The notes: generated from the sequence alone by a model not told the origin. A DNA stretch of 64,000 nucleotides from Gyrodactylus bullatarudis (GCA_012064415.1 SSNU01000019.1:361968-425967); one strand, 5' to 3'; positions 1 through 13,227 are shown, numbered from the stretch's first letter. Numbers and translations are program-made.

Positions 1-3000
1 AATAAAAATTAGTTGTTTTGATAAATTAATTTAACAAATCTTTATTCCATATACTTTTCTTCCCATTACAGAATTAGATTGAAAAAACTGAACTGAATAA
101 CTCAAAGGTATCCCACACCAATGATAATCCTAACAATATTACATTTTTTTTTCATCAAGTATATATTAGATTAGGTAAAAGTTCTGTGTAGTCTCAATAA
201 AGACGAAAAGCCTGTTTGTTACTTCACTATAAACAAGATATACGCTGAGTCTTAAGATGTTTGATTTAGGGATAATTAAAAGACTCAAGCACTTGGCCCT
301 AGTCACCTAACTAAAAATAACAAGATTACATGTTTTTTTCCTCCTCAAATAAAATACCTCAATTGACACAATTAACTCTCTTACAGGTATTATTCAATAA
401 ACGCACATGTCTCATTCTTTTGAACTGCGCTAATTCTACGTAACAAAACATTCTTTCCAACTATTGTACCACTTTCTTTACATATAGAATAAGAATTGAT
501 TCTCTGCAAGAGAAATATCCTTACATAGAGAATGCATAATAAGAGAGAGAATTTCACTCTTTACATTCTTGAAAAAATACCATAACAGCTCAAACTTTTT
601 TTGTGTCAAATATTTAATACATCTAAATTAAACATATTTAAATCCGTATAAATATATAATATATGAATGAATACGCTCTGTTTATTATTATCAATAATAA
701 AATAGTTACAATAAAGTTTTGGTAACATGCCAATTGTAGTGTTGGTGTCTCTCTCTCACGTGTTCTTTCTTCTCAAACCTTTGTATTTTTTTCTCTTTCA
801 ACACACATTTGATCAAATTCATTCAGACAACAGACAGACAAACTCAAATAGCACAATAAAAAGACTTTTCCCATTCTAATGATGGGGGTATTGTTACAAA
901 AGTTGGTCCTGACATTCATGTCTTTTGAGCTTGTTTTGTCCTCTTAAAAACGAAGCTTCCCATCACGAACTCGAGGAAAATACAAACTCTTTTTGTATAT
1001 CTCTGTGTGTAACTAACCTGAAAGTTTTTAAAGAGTGTTAAACTATGCAAGAATGATTTAATACAAAATTTTACCATTTTTCCATACCTCAAATCAAATA
1101 CACTAATTTTTTAACCGAGAAATATTCAATTTTGTAAATTGAAATTGAAAAATTCAACAATTTTTTCAGTCTTATGGCCCAGAAAAATTCCCTTCCAATA
1201 TTAGATTTAAAATTCACAGCTATGAGCTGACCCATCATTCCCGAGGTCTGGAATTTGCTCAAATGAACTTTTAGTCAAAATTTCACTATCTCAAAGTCCT
1301 AGAGCTTATTATGTTAGATTTCTTTCACTACACCTCACACATCATATATATATTCGTATAGCTATATATATGTATGTAGAAGAAATGAATACTTATTGAA
1401 TACTTCTGTATTGATTTATCATTCCCCATTATTATCATCATATACAAAAGGTATTTAGAATTTCACTCTCTAATGCATATTTCTAATAATTCATTTGTAG
1501 ATGGATGATAAATCAGTGATGATTCCATATACCCTTTCCTCTTGTAGGCTTGCTAAGAAAACATTCTCTTCTTCCTTATCACCAAACTTCTTAAATCACT
1601 ATAGATGATTATTAGCTTATTTGACAGTTGATAATTCAAATGATCAATTCCAATATATATATTTTTATGGTGTGTGTGTACTCGATAGTGAACAGAAAAG
1701 ATACAGTTTTTATTAAAAAAATGATTACTAGGCCGGTCAAAATTAACATTCTTGAGCATCAAGGAGAGAATTCTGCTAATTTTTCTAACTTTTGACCTGT
1801 CTCTTACTTTGAAATGAAAAAAGTATCAGAATTACTTTGGCTTCCCGACAAAAGATTCCCTTGTAGAAATCAACTTTAGCCTTCAAAACGAAGAAATTGT
1901 GTGTATATATTAGTAATTAGCCGGAAAGTTGTTTAGTTTCTTACCTGTTTTTTTTTCTTAAAGAAACTTGTTAAGCACCTATATCTATCGCTCATAAGGT
2001 GAATCAACTACTGTAGGTGCGTTAAACTAGACTGAGTTTAAGCTAAAATCGGCTATGTATTTCCTACCTCATTCCCGTATATATACATGATTATAATTAA
2101 TCAATGATTCACTCTTCTAATCTCTGATGTACATCTTCTTTCTTGGACAAATAAAAAATAAAATTTATTTTGTATAAGAAAGATGGGAGAGGGGGTTGTT
2201 TATTATTCTGGCAGATAGATCAAGTTATCTCCCTGTACTTGGTCAAACCCTGAGTGCGTGCACATCAAAATTGATCATTGTTTTGTAGAGAATAAACTTT
2301 ATTGTTTTGTTCTTTCTTCATCATTCATAAAAATACAAGAAAACCCTTTCACCTTGTTTGGGATATCAAAATTATGGCCAAACATTCAAGAAAATACATT
2401 GATTTTGTATTGTAAATTAAAGGGTACACTTCAATTCAGTTTGAAATATTTACATAGAAACCTTATCTCGTTTTCTAAAGTTACATCCGTATATGATTTA
2501 TTTCTTCTGATAAAAAAACTCTTATAATCAACTCTTAAATATGCTCAAGCTAAAGATTCTCTTTTCATAATTTTCCCTTGAATATTTGAGGGTTACTTTT
2601 TCTACTGTATACAAGAGGATTTTGAACATTTCGAAAAACTCTTTAATCAAAAGTACAATGAGAGTAGGTAGGAGTGTTTTTACATGTCTTTTATGACACA
2701 ACTTGCAACCACTTATATAAGAGAGAGCACACACGAATGGCTGCAAGTATCATTGACACTGTTGACCTTTATTTCTCGATGTTTATACAAATATACATGT
2801 TTTTAGCTACATTTCTTTTGATCCATACTTGTTCCTTGTGTGTGTATAAATCGAGTTGGTTCATGTACATTTCTTGTATGCCATGTATGTACCCTAATTT
2901 TCTCTATTCACTACAGTCAATACTAATAATAAATAATAGAGTGAACTTGCTTTTTTCAATGTCTCTCTTTAATAAATCTACAAACAGTTGTTCTTTCTAT

Positions 3001-6000
3001 CGATTTTATCCGAAAACAACATGTGCATATTTTACAGGAAGAGAGAAAAGTCTACATAAATAAAAACTCTTTAGAGACCTTTCTATCACTCTAGTGACCT
3101 CTTGAGTTTATCCTATATCTATTTTTCCCATGAATTTCCTCGTCTAGAGCTGTAGACTTTTAACCCTTTCAAACATTAACCATTTAGTCATTCCAGTCAC
3201 ACATCATATCAACTGAGAACAAGTTTAATTTTCTCAAGTTTTATTTCTCATCAAAGTTTAGCCAATTCCCCTAAATAATCTCATAACTATAGGGCCAAAA
3301 ATTTGCATATTTTACATAAATTTCGAATTTGAACTCAGTTACTTCTGGAATGTGGGAATTTCATTTCAAAAACTAATTTGATTCCTGGATAAAAAAAGAT
3401 TTGAACGCAATCTTAGTTATCAAAATATCATATATAAAAGGTTAGGAAAATTTAATGAAATTCTGTAAATTTACCTAATTTTTTGCTCTGACTAGGTATT
3501 TATTTCTAAACTTCTCAACATTTTTCAGAAAGTTTTTGGAAAATAATCTACTCCAATTCAGAAGCAGTAGAACTTAGAGTAGCCAAAGCAGAAAAAACCT
3601 TCCCCAGTAAAATATTTCCATTGACGAATTTCTATTTTTTAACAACAAAATATCAGAAGAAGAGTTCATCAATCAATTCTGTCTTCTGAACGTTCTGAGA
3701 TGTGCGTATGAATTGAGAGTTTCGAAAAAACTTTTTGAACTTTGAATAGCTCAGAAACTAGAAGAGTCAAGGGAAAGTTTCCTTCTACTCATAAATAAGA
3801 AATATGTCATTTTCTTATTTCCTTCGTGTTCTTCTGAAGAGGAAAGCCAAGTTCTTACCGAATAACTCGAAAACTCTATCGTAGAACTGAAATTTAGATA
3901 AAAATACACATTTGACAAGGTTTCTGTGGCCTTGTCTTGTACTGAAAAATGTAGAAACCAAATATTTCTTTTCGGGGATATGTCCTATAGTATAACTATT
4001 CAATCTTTATTGTTTTTTTCTTCAATAGATGAACTGACTCTGTAATTGCCATCTGATCTGATATATCGATTCTTTTGAATGCATCAGTCATTCTTTCAAT
4101 TACTGAATTTCATTGAATTTCTCTTGCATATTGAATTTTTACTTCTTCTCTTCTACACTTGCTCTTCTAATTGTTCTAATTCGTGTGAGTTAATTAAAAG
4201 TTTCTTTTTCACTTTTTATTCCTCTGGGTAATTGCTAATTACACTTGGTCATTCACTATTATCATGCACTCAATTGTGATCCTATTAATTATTCGAGATA
4301 CCTTCATTCATTGAACAAGACAATCGATTTGAGAATAAATCATCTTTCCTGATTGGCTCACTTTTTTCTGCATGGACCAATAAGAATTGCTGGACGATTC
4401 AAATTATGTGTGCAAATAAATGAATCAGCATTAGACATTTATTGACTCATTGTGTTATTTTGAGTGAACGTGTATCGCAGTCATGGCACTTTAATAGACT
4501 AAAACATCTAAATACAACCACTTTTTTGCTCCTTCTGTTCAAAGATTCAATCAAAGTTGTTTTTCTCTTGGAAATCGATTCGAAGATCATGCTTTCTTAG
4601 GTGTCACACTCTAGGTCAAGATTTGAGGGGTCACGTTTCTTAGATGATGAAAATCTATTTTAAGAAATTTGTCCAAAGCTTCTATTTGTTGCCATTGATT
4701 TTAGGTACATTTAGTTATACATTAGAGAAACTAAACATTCAGTTGACTCATTCCTTCGAGTAAAAACAAGGGTACTTTGCCGCTGTCTGTTTGTCTGCTA
4801 GTATTAATCTTTTTTCTCTCCTTTTTCCATCAGGTTGCTGGGGCGATGTTAACGGTGCGAATGCTCTCTTTTATTTAAAACTCTTATGTCTGGTTATAGA
4901 CATACACGATATACAGTTCTTGAAATGAAATGATATTACATTTTGAAAATATCATCTGATATCGAATAACAATCATGCTATATTCGAATAAGATTTATTT
5001 CCAGTCTTGTAATACAAACGATCAAGTACGATTTTTCTTCCTTTTATTAAAAATACCGGATATCATCTAAATGATGACCTCAACACGTTACAGGAATAAC
5101 CTTTTACATTTATCTAGTCTGACAGGTGCATTTGCTGGAAGACCAAGTTAGCCCTAGATCTAACAGTTTCAGGAAAATGTTGGTTTTTACTAAATTCTAT
5201 TAAGAAACCATGTTTTTTAATCTAATATTTTCAATCTATTTTAACCAATAACCACCCGTAAAGGTTGGAATTCAGGAAACATCTTTTTTTACCAAATAGG
5301 CTTTAATTTTTCACAATACAAGACTATAAAATTAGTTGAGGCATAATGCAAAAAACATGACACTCTGTAAAAATAAACTTGTTATTTGAATTATGATACA
5401 TCTTATCGATTCCAACCATCTTCTCATTATCAACATCCGGTTTCGTATAAACATGCAATTTTATCAGAAAAATTGAACTTTTAATTGGCGTATGTATCAT
5501 ATTTCAAGACTCTGTAAGCTGTAAATACAGTAATTATCTCTTCCCTTTGCTTACATCGTAAGTCGGTATTATTGCTAACAGTTTTCCTCCAATGATTATT
5601 TTTAAGAAGCCGTTATTCTCATGCTCACCTCTCTTCTGAAATAATCTCTGTAAATGTTGTTTAATGATGAATGATTTATTTGATAAATACAACTTCAATC
5701 AAATCTAAATTAATACAAATTTTAACACAAAGTAACAGAAAAACCCTCCAACCTAATAATACTTTTCTATAGTAAAAAATACTTGGAATAAGTGCAAAGG
5801 TTCAGTATCAAAGTATCAAAAGAAAATTAATCTTTCATCATGAAGCAATAAATATATATACATAGTATCACTGTAATAAAATGATATGTTTAATCTAATA
5901 ATTTGGGGTTTTTTTCTATTACTCTATTGACAGTAACAGTGGCTATCATTGCCATTTATCGTACCCAACTTAATTAATCTGTAACAAAAGTGTAACTTTG

Positions 6001-6050
6001 ATCCAATCCAAAAGTATCCAAATGTCTAATACTTTCTCTCCATATTCCAG
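1..6050. other. gene-free AT-rich stretch, probable upstream intron
   Basis: I see no exon here that I can support on either strand. Open frames are short, low in complexity and mostly start at non-ATG codons. The stretch ends in a polypyrimidine-rich acceptor (ending ATATTCCAG at 6050) that opens the leucine-zipper exon of the CREB3-like gene, so at least its right part should be intron. I looked for the Arg/Lys-rich basic region that must precede the zipper and did not find it, so the upstream exons probably lie left of the window. Confidence 0.5.
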
Positions 6051-7878
6051 AGTTGATTCGTATAGCAGTGAAAATTGTGACTTGAAGCGGCGTGTCGACA
6101 GTCTCGAGAGTAGCAATCGATCCCTTCTCAGTCAACTCCGCCATCTCCAACAGCTACTCATCAAGGCAAATAACCAGAATGGTAAAAACAACAACACTAC
6201 CATCCCCAAGGCAACAAATAATTCCCGGTTAAGCTCACATCATCACCACCATCATTCAAATCATGCCTACTCCTCCAATGGTAACAGCAATAACAATGAA
6301 CAAATCAGCATCCACTCCAATGGCAACGGACGCAATGGAAGTGGAGACAACAGTGTTGAGAGTGGTGCTCATGCTAGTACATGTCTCATGATGTTTGTTT
6401 TATGTTTTGCAGTGCTATTGGCAGGTCAAGGAACGCCACCATCGCATAACACAAGTAAAAGTTTGATCCTGAAACCGCACGATGATAGACCCGCGGAAAT
6501 ATTCCGTGATACAACCAATCAACAGCACGGGAACTCATTTAATTCAGGGCCGTTAATTGGCAATCGGTCTCCGCCTGATAAAGATCTATCCTTTTGGCCG
6601 GAGAATGATCTCCCTTGGGAACAAATCAAGCCGGCCAGCACAAGTCCAGAGATCAACTTGAGTATTGATGAAATTTTCGATGCTGTCAAGACTATCGATC
6701 AAGAAACAGATCAGATTGCATCAAGACCCCAGGAGAAACCCCTCAAGAGAAAACAACAGTTCAACTCTGGAATCAGGCAAAAGCGTCAATCTGATCAAGG
6801 TATGCTTTTCCATCTCATCTTGTATTATAGTTATAATAATTACACTGGTGGTGATTTTAAAAATTTTTTGCAGCTATTATTTTCTAGTTATTAAATTCTG
6901 ATGTAAAATTTAACGCTGATCACGAATCTGGTATTAAAAACATTAAATTAGATAGCTATTGCTATCTACAGATATTTAAATGTATTTTGTTTCTTAATTA
7001 GATTTTCTTTCTACAGCTCGTTTTAACAGTCTAAATACCTTTCGGGATAAATAAAAATACAAACATTACGATCAAAATTTATTCTACTTTCAGATGGAAT
7101 AAAATTTATTTCCCTAATGTTTTTAATCTTTTATTAAATAGCAAAAGTTTAAAAGGTGTTTTTCGATATTTCGAAAATTCGGTTTTTGCTCATTATCTCA
7201 GCTCACAGACAGCCAAATTTTTTTTAAATACCAGATAGATTCGTGATCAGCGTTAAATTTTACATCAGAATTTAATAATTAGAAAAAAATAGCCTTACCT
7301 CCACCCGTGTTATTATTAACTTTATTATGAACATATTAATCAACATTTCAGACAAGTCTCGAATCCTTGGATCTCTTCGTGAACTGGAGGAATACGATGA
7401 AAGCTGTGAACCTCCGACAATCTGGAGCTATCTATTTAGTGACAATGAAAACGATAATGACAAGAGTACATGCAACTCACCAGATCAATCATCCACTGGC
7501 CCAACTGACACAAAAGAAGAATCCCTCAAAAGCACGAAGAACTCTCTGGACAGCTCTCTTGCCAATAAAAAAACTCCATGTGAAAAACGTAAAATTATCA
7601 AAATCTACACTCATGATGAAAACATCTTTAAGCGCCATCATGATCCCATTACTGTTGGATCAAAGCCAGTTTCAATTATTTCTAGCAAGGCTAATTTTCC
7701 CATTCAGTCGAAATTGAATGATACCAAATCTGATAATAACACTAGTAGACAGTCGAATTATCCACAAAATGTTCGAATTTTCAAATCAACACCATCATCA
7801 TCTACAACCTTGAGGAATATTTCACCAGTTCAAATTATTTTAAAGTCAACCTCATCCTTTCAGTCAATGATCAACTAA
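6051..7878 (+). CDS. CREB3/OASIS-type membrane-bound bZIP factor, C-terminal two exons
   Basis: Partial gene. Exons 6051-6799 and 7352-7878 are joined across a 552-nt GT-AG intron (phase 1, frame kept). The first exon opens with a leucine zipper (SSENCDLKRRVDSLE, then SLLSQLRHLQQLL). An Asn/Ser/His-rich linker with a run of six His follows, then one hydrophobic helix (TCLMMFVLCFAVLLAG). In CREB3/CREB3L proteins this order anchors the factor in the ER membrane until site-1 and site-2 proteases free the DNA-binding half, so the long polar tail of about 380 residues would be luminal. The basic DNA-binding region is not in this exon and was not found in the window. The first coding base completes a split codon, so this is an internal exon, not a start. 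The family call rests on zipper and membrane-helix order; the tail is not recognisably conserved. Confidence 0.72.
6830..7316. repeat. inverted-repeat (MITE-like) element filling the CREB3-like intron
   Basis: The two halves are inverted copies. The best-matching core is TTAAATTCTGATGTAAAATT near 6891, continuing through a GATCACGAATCT block, mirrored near 7237-7275. Weaker similarity extends outward to about 6830 and 7316. The element occupies almost the whole 552-nt intron, leaving about 30 nt at the donor side and 35 nt at the acceptor side. Confidence 0.7.
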
Positions 7879-9030
7879 TCACTACTACTACTCTGCCTAT
7901 TTTTCATTGTGACAAATTTTCATTGAATCAGTTTGTAAATACTATTAAATCTCTCTCTGTCACTTTCTCTATGAGCTTGATTTGGCCAATCAAATTCACT
8001 TCTCACTCAAACCAGCCAATCATATTCAAGTCTATGATTGATTGCAGTGAAATACACACAATAATCTCTCTAGCTGTATCCAATCATTATCTGGAACTGG
8101 GATAATTAATAATTCATGATGGTGCATTTATTTGGAATCTTTTGGAATATCTCTAGAGTCTCTCTTCCTCCCCCCTAACTCCTTCTTCATTCATTATCAG
8201 GAATATTTCTTATCAAATGTACTCTTGATGTTACTTTATTTTTATTGTTATTTTTAAAGATAAAAAAAGAGGAAGAATGGTCAACGTTTGTACATGTATT
8301 ATTTGTGATATTTTTGAAAAAAACACTTTCCTTTCTATACGTTGTTTGTACTATTACGTGTAATGTATGTTTAATATATGTGTCCAAGTATTACTACTAT
8401 TATTTGTTATGTCAGGAATTACAGCGCAACTTTCCATTTGAATTACCCATCTACACATTTGTTTATCTCTTTTCATGGTCTTGTTTCTTTATCATTTTAA
8501 TCAGCAATTTTGAATTATTGTACTATTATGATTCCACACTAACGGAATGTGGATAATTGAAAAGATTTACTACTAAAAAAGAATACGGAGATAATTATGG
8601 TCTTAATTTTATACTTTTTACAATGCAAAATGTACGAGTCTGTATTTGTCATGTTGATCCATACTTTTCTCTTGTGATCTGTGCGTAATTGTTTGTATTT
8701 CTGTTTATCTTTCTCTTCAAAAGACAGATCAGCATCTCTTTTTTATGATACATGATATATAGATTCTTGAGAGAGAAAAACAATACAAAGGATATAAAGA
8801 GAATGGATGCAGAAAAATGTTGATCTCTCTAATTTGTATTTATTATTCGTTTGTGTAATGTTCATTTTAACTTTATTGATTGGAAATTATACATTTTCGG
8901 GTAATAAAAATGATTCTATTTCATTTTAAAAAATTCTATTATTTTATTCGTGTTCCTACTTGGAAGTACTTTGGACATTCTAAAGAAAAGTAACAAAATA
9001 CACGTTAAACATTTTTTAGAAAAAAAAGTA
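7879..9030. other. 3' UTR and intergenic DNA, no gene seen
   Basis: This is non-coding AT-rich DNA between the stop of the CREB3-like gene and the 3' end of the claudin-like gene. A GTAATAAAA poly(A)-signal-like string lies near 8900 and could end a long 3' UTR. No credible exon was seen on either strand. Confidence 0.5.
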
Positions 9031-9036
9031 TTTATT
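9031..9036 (-). terminator. poly(A) signal of the claudin-like gene
   Basis: AATAAA on the minus strand begins only three bases after the TAA stop of the claudin-like gene (stop at 9041-9039). The 3' UTR would be extremely short. Confidence 0.5.
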
Positions 9037-9038
9037 TT

Positions 9039-9900
9039 TTAAATGTTTAACTCTGATGGGGGCTTTCCAAGGTAAATACGCTCAGGGTCCTCATTGTAAT
9101 CAGGGGATCCAACAAGTAAGGGATCTCTGGTTGAATTATTCCCCATGCGATCGTTGGCATGAAATCCAGTATTTGGATATTTCGGGTACATTTCCATTTC
9201 GTTAGGATCCGTGTTTATATCCTCACGGGATAACACCGGTTGATTGTCCATATGCTCGGAATCATCCCTGTGAGGTTCCAGTTTCAAGAAGAGAATTATC
9301 AAGCAAATCATAGCAAAGATTAAAAAGATTAGGCTGATTATAGCAAATCCATAAGACCAAGACAACATGTTGTCTTCGGGATAGGGCATCCATCTTGAGT
9401 CGTAGCTTGCCACTGTCCAGGCCACTATGGATCCGATTATTGTGAGACTTGTGAAAAAATATGCCAAAATGTGAAACTTTAAGTAGCGTAAGCGATTCCA
9501 TACGATTGTATCAGCATTCTGGCAGAGAAGAAAGAATACTGAAATTGTCAGTACCAACAGTCCTGCACTATAAAAGGCCTGAATTGCATAAAGCCAAACT
9601 GAAAATATCAACTTTAGTAAAATTCACAGTTTACTAACCTGGGTTCAACCAATCCCTAATCCTATCATAAATTACATAGTAAATATAGAAACAACCAAAA
9701 TAGGCATCCTCATAGTGATCTGGGACCATGTAGCCATCAAAACACGATGTCCATAAGCCAATATTTTGAAAGAGAGATTGAGTTCCTGGCTTTGATTGGA
9801 GCCAGTACGGAGATGCGAAAGCTATAAAATTACTTGCAAGACCTAGGATAGAAAAAACAAGGCCAGCATAGAACTCTGGACTCTTATTTACAGTTTTCAT
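9039..9900 (-). CDS. claudin-like four-transmembrane protein
   Basis: Two exons, 9900-9639 and 9598-9039, joined across a 40-nt GT-AG intron (phase 1), give 273 aa from an ATG. Four hydrophobic segments are visible: about residues 13-30 and 88-110, and two more before residue 190. The first extracellular loop carries the claudin/PMP22-family signature: W33, then G48-L49-W50, C53 and C70. A cytoplasmic tail of about 80 residues is rich in Asp, Glu, Asn and Pro. Family members build paracellular junctions or act as auxiliary membrane subunits; which applies here cannot be told from sequence. The spacing between the two cysteines is longer than in typical vertebrate claudins. The stop codon is followed almost at once by a poly(A) signal, and the 5' end faces the TIR gene (141 bp between start codons). 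Confidence 0.75.
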
Positions 9901-10041
9901 TTTTCCTATGCTAAATTGGAAAAGTAGAATATTTACATTTTAATTTCTTTTGAAATACTCAAACAATCACGATTACAAGATTAGATTTTGTTTCCAACAA
10001 ATGACAAGTACAAAATTAATTTATGATTCTAACAGACGGAA

Positions 10042-12157
10042 ATGAATGATTTCTTGAATCGATTTAAAACACTTCAAAGAGAAGAATATGCTAAATTGAT
10101 AGACATTTCATGTGATTATGATGAGAAAAACCAAAGTTTTGCTGCTAAATCTGAATTATATAGTCTAGTTATTAAGCTAACACTAGAGTACTGCAATCAT
10201 GTTGATTTTTTGTCCCAAAGAAAGACTCTCTTCAGTATCCTCCTAAACCTAACAGATCGTTCAATAGAGTTCAGCCTTACTTTAGCAAACACTCAAATGG
10301 TTATGTCAGAATTGATGGATAGCCTTAAAAGACCTCTATCGAGTGAGCTTGATCCACAATCTCGTTTCTCCTACTTAATCGTTGGAATATTCTACAACAT
10401 GTCTAAACACGACAATGAACAGATAAAAGACTCCTTGATTCATATTGGCATTCACAATTTTGAGTTCAAGAAAGATGATCAGAGGAAATATAATCCTCAT
10501 ATTCTTCCGTTGCTTCTTTTGTTGAAAATCAACATTTCCCTCAACAAGTATCCTCTATTTGTAGGCCCAATAATAGTATACTTTGAGGAAATTCTTGGGA
10601 AATTACACTCTCACAACGATTTCATAGCCGAAGGTCTTTCCATTAAGGAAATTTACCGAGGACTCTCGAACCTACTGGCTAACAACAGCTTTCTAGATGA
10701 AGTAAACCATTTAAATCTTGTCAGAGAGTCTATTCTTCTCTTGGCAAGGCTCCCAGAGAAGCATGAATCTGTTAAATTGGTCGTTGATTATTTGAAAATG
10801 GTTACAATTAACAATGATTGCCGTTCCATTGCTCTCGATCATTTGCAACAGAATCCGGCAAAGAATGTTGAGCCTCTGCGAAAGTTTCTCACAGAAAGCA
10901 GTCTCAAAAGGAAGGAAGAAGATTTTGATGTTATGCTCAGCTACACTCATCGAGACAGAGAAATTGTGGACAAGGTAGCTTTTCATCTTACTATGCATAA
11001 AATTCGAATTTGGAAGGATGATCAACAAATGCATGGATCCGACGATCTTCTGGATAGTATCAGTTATGCTGTAGAAAAGTCAAAGGTTATTCTCATATTT
11101 TTCTCCTCTGAATACCAGAAAAGTGTTCACACCAAGGCAGGTGAGATTCCATTCTAAAAGAAAACTATTCATGCATTATTTACAATAGAAATTGATAGGA
11201 TATCTTTTTTTAAAAGAATCATCAATAATATTATTCAGAATTGCATTTGTCATTAAAATTAATCTTTGTTTTTTGTTGATTTTGTACTCTTTGCTGGTTT
11301 GTTGAGGAGAGAAACTCATGAAATTTCTTGAAGAATTTATTGTCAATTGATTTTTGATAAAAATTTTTTCTGCTTTACGCATGAAAAACGATTATAATCA
11401 CTTTTTCTCCTCTCCACCCCCAAAGAGGCTCAATATGCGTACAAGTTGAAGAAGAATATCATCTACTTGCGAGTGGAGAAAGGCTTCAATCCAACTGGCT
11501 GGCTGGGAATAATGCTGTCGACTCGAATCTACATCGATATCTCGGGCAAATACCCCCTTGAGGATAAAATCCAAGAGCTCCTCTGGACCCTGGGTAATAA
11601 ATCTGATACACGGAATTGTCCGAAAGAGGAAACCTCCTCTCCGACTAAACAGGTTAGTCCCTGTTGACTCATTAGTGTCCTTACTTTTTGTATTTTTCCA
11701 AGTAACCTTTACCACCATACAGACATCTAAGGGGTAACTAACTAACTCATGATTATTCTGATTGATATATTATTTCTTTTTAAAATCTACTTCATCATCA
11801 CAATCATTCCGAATATTCAATATGATAGGCTTACTTTTTAATCTTGTAAAAATTCCATAGCATCCTGAGGATATCTACAAACCAACCAGTAAGCTAATCT
11901 TTCAAGAGGGAATATCCGCCCAAAACTACAAGATCGACAGACTTTCCAGAGAGTTAATGGCCCTGAACTTGGATAACGTATCAGAGACTGAAATCAACTT
12001 GATCAGTCGACTCAGATTCACTGAAAAGAATATCTACTTGAATTATATCCTAGGAGGTTTCCAGGCTGAAACGGCCCTCGATATTATATCAAAGGTGACT
12101 CATATCGCTGGTAACATTGCAAGTGAATCGGAAGATTATACATTTGAAGGCTGTTAG
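10042..12157 (+). CDS. TIR-domain protein with helical N-terminal region
   Basis: Three exons, 10042-11140, 11426-11652 and 11861-12157, give 540 aa with introns of 285 and 208 nt; frame is kept at every junction. Residues 1-285 are Leu-rich and helical, resembling armadillo-like repeats. A TIR domain spans about 292-425: DFDVMLSYTHRD opens it, IRIWKDDQQMHGSD forms the BB-loop region, and the exon 2 block includes NPTGWLGIML. Glu367, whose codon is split by intron 1, sits where NADase-active TIR domains such as SARM1 carry their catalytic Glu; that position match is inference. A roughly 100-residue C-terminal extension shows no domain I know. Similar ARM-like/TIR proteins occur in many lophotrochozoans and rotifers and are assigned to innate immunity or NAD consumption. 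The 3' end converges on the transporter gene with 89 bp between. Confidence 0.8.
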
Positions 12158-12186
12158 TTTGATGTTAGATAGATTAATTGCTTTAT

Positions 12187-12192
12187 TTTATT
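12187..12192 (-). terminator. poly(A) signal of the nucleotide-sugar transporter
   Basis: Two overlapping minus-strand AATAAA hexamers lie at 12192-12187 and 12187-12182, 55-65 nt downstream of the transporter stop and inside the gap to the convergent TIR gene. Confidence 0.5.
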
Positions 12193-12246
12193 AAAAAATA
12201 TACATATCACTATTATCGTTGAACGAGATTTACATCTTCTTTCTTA

Positions 12247-13227
12247 TTACTTTGGTAACTCGGGCTTCTCATATGGAAAATAGCTATACTGGATTGTAGC
12301 CACGATAACAAGGAATGAGCCAAAAATGACATTGTAATGCAGTTCAGAGTGCAAGAATAAAAAGCTCAAGACAAAAGTTATCACAATTGATATTGAAGTT
12401 GCATAGCCTTTCAGTATTGTATCAGCGTATTTGACAACAGCTGCAACAATCAGACCCCCAGCGGACTGAAGAAGAATTACAAGCCAAACCATTGAATCAT
12501 AGCCGTGAAAGAAGCCTTTTTCACTTATCTCTTGGCCCTCTTTCACAAAGCATGAAATCAATCCAGTGAATAAACCAATAAATGACAACTGAATATTTCT
12601 CAGGGCGACAGATTTTTTTGAACCTTTGAGAAGCTTTTCAAAGTACACTCCAGCAGCCCCTGAGATTGTACAGGCGAGTAGGACTGAAATTATGCCAAGG
12701 AAAAAGTTCCTCTTTACGTCCTCAACTAGTACTTGAGTTGAACTGATGCCTAAAAAGTCAATATTCGTTGCGGCTACACCAAGAAACAAAAGGAATAAAG
12801 ACGTCCATTGATGACTACTGAGGAGTTTATTGAGCATAACTCTTGAAAATACGGCTGTAGTTAAAATTTTGAGCTGATACGATACTTGAAATACAGCAGG
12901 ACTTAGATTAGTATAGGAAACGTATAACAAATTATTTTGAACCATGTAGAGAACTCCAGGTATAAGTATGAGTAAGTTGTCTTTTGGGTCTTCAATAATC
13001 TGAGTCTTTAGACAGTGCATAAACTTATTGAGAGTTTTCCCCTCTTCATGAAAAACTATGAAAAGAGATAGAATAAACTTCACAACTTCGCTCATGACAA
13101 CAGCTGATGTTGAAGAAAAGAGGTCGCCTGGTCGACTACGAACATATGAGGATGTCATTACTACTGAAACATTTTGCAATGTCAAAAGAACAAGAGCAAT
13201 GTACTTCACTTCCATATTTAAAGTCAT
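12247..13227 (-). CDS. UDP-galactose/UDP-GlcNAc transporter, SLC35A2/A3-like
   Basis: Intronless, 326 aa from ATG at 13227. About ten hydrophobic helices fill the chain, as expected for a Golgi nucleotide-sugar antiporter that swaps cytosolic UDP-sugar for luminal UMP. Family landmarks are clear: VQNNLLYVSYTNL, QVSYQLKILTTAVFS, GAAGVYFEKLLK, RNIQLSFIGLF, and GGLIVAAVVKYADTILKGYA near the C-terminus. Length matches SLC35A3 (about 325 aa). The motifs are shared by A2 and A3, so the exact substrate is not decided. The gene is divergent from the small membrane protein gene at 13317, with only 89 bp between start codons. Confidence 0.92.
   Translation of the reverse strand: MTLNMEVKYIALVLLTLQNVSVVMTSSYVRSRPGDLFSSTSAVVMSEVVKFILSLFIVFHEEGKTLNKFMHCLKTQIIEDPKDNLLILIPGVLYMVQNNLLYVSYTNLSPAVFQVSYQLKILTTAVFSRVMLNKLLSSHQWTSLFLLFLGVAATNIDFLGISSTQVLVEDVKRNFFLGIISVLLACTISGAAGVYFEKLLKGSKKSVALRNIQLSFIGLFTGLISCFVKEGQEISEKGFFHGYDSMVWLVILLQSAGGLIVAAVVKYADTILKGYATSISIVITFVLSFLFLHSELHYNVIFGSFLVIVATIQYSYFPYEKPELPK

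Noticed and set aside
2674..3063. 129-codon plus-strand frame
   Set aside because: Low complexity (Phe/Tyr/Cys/Ser-rich), no splice context and no resemblance to a protein family; overlaps a frame on the other strand.
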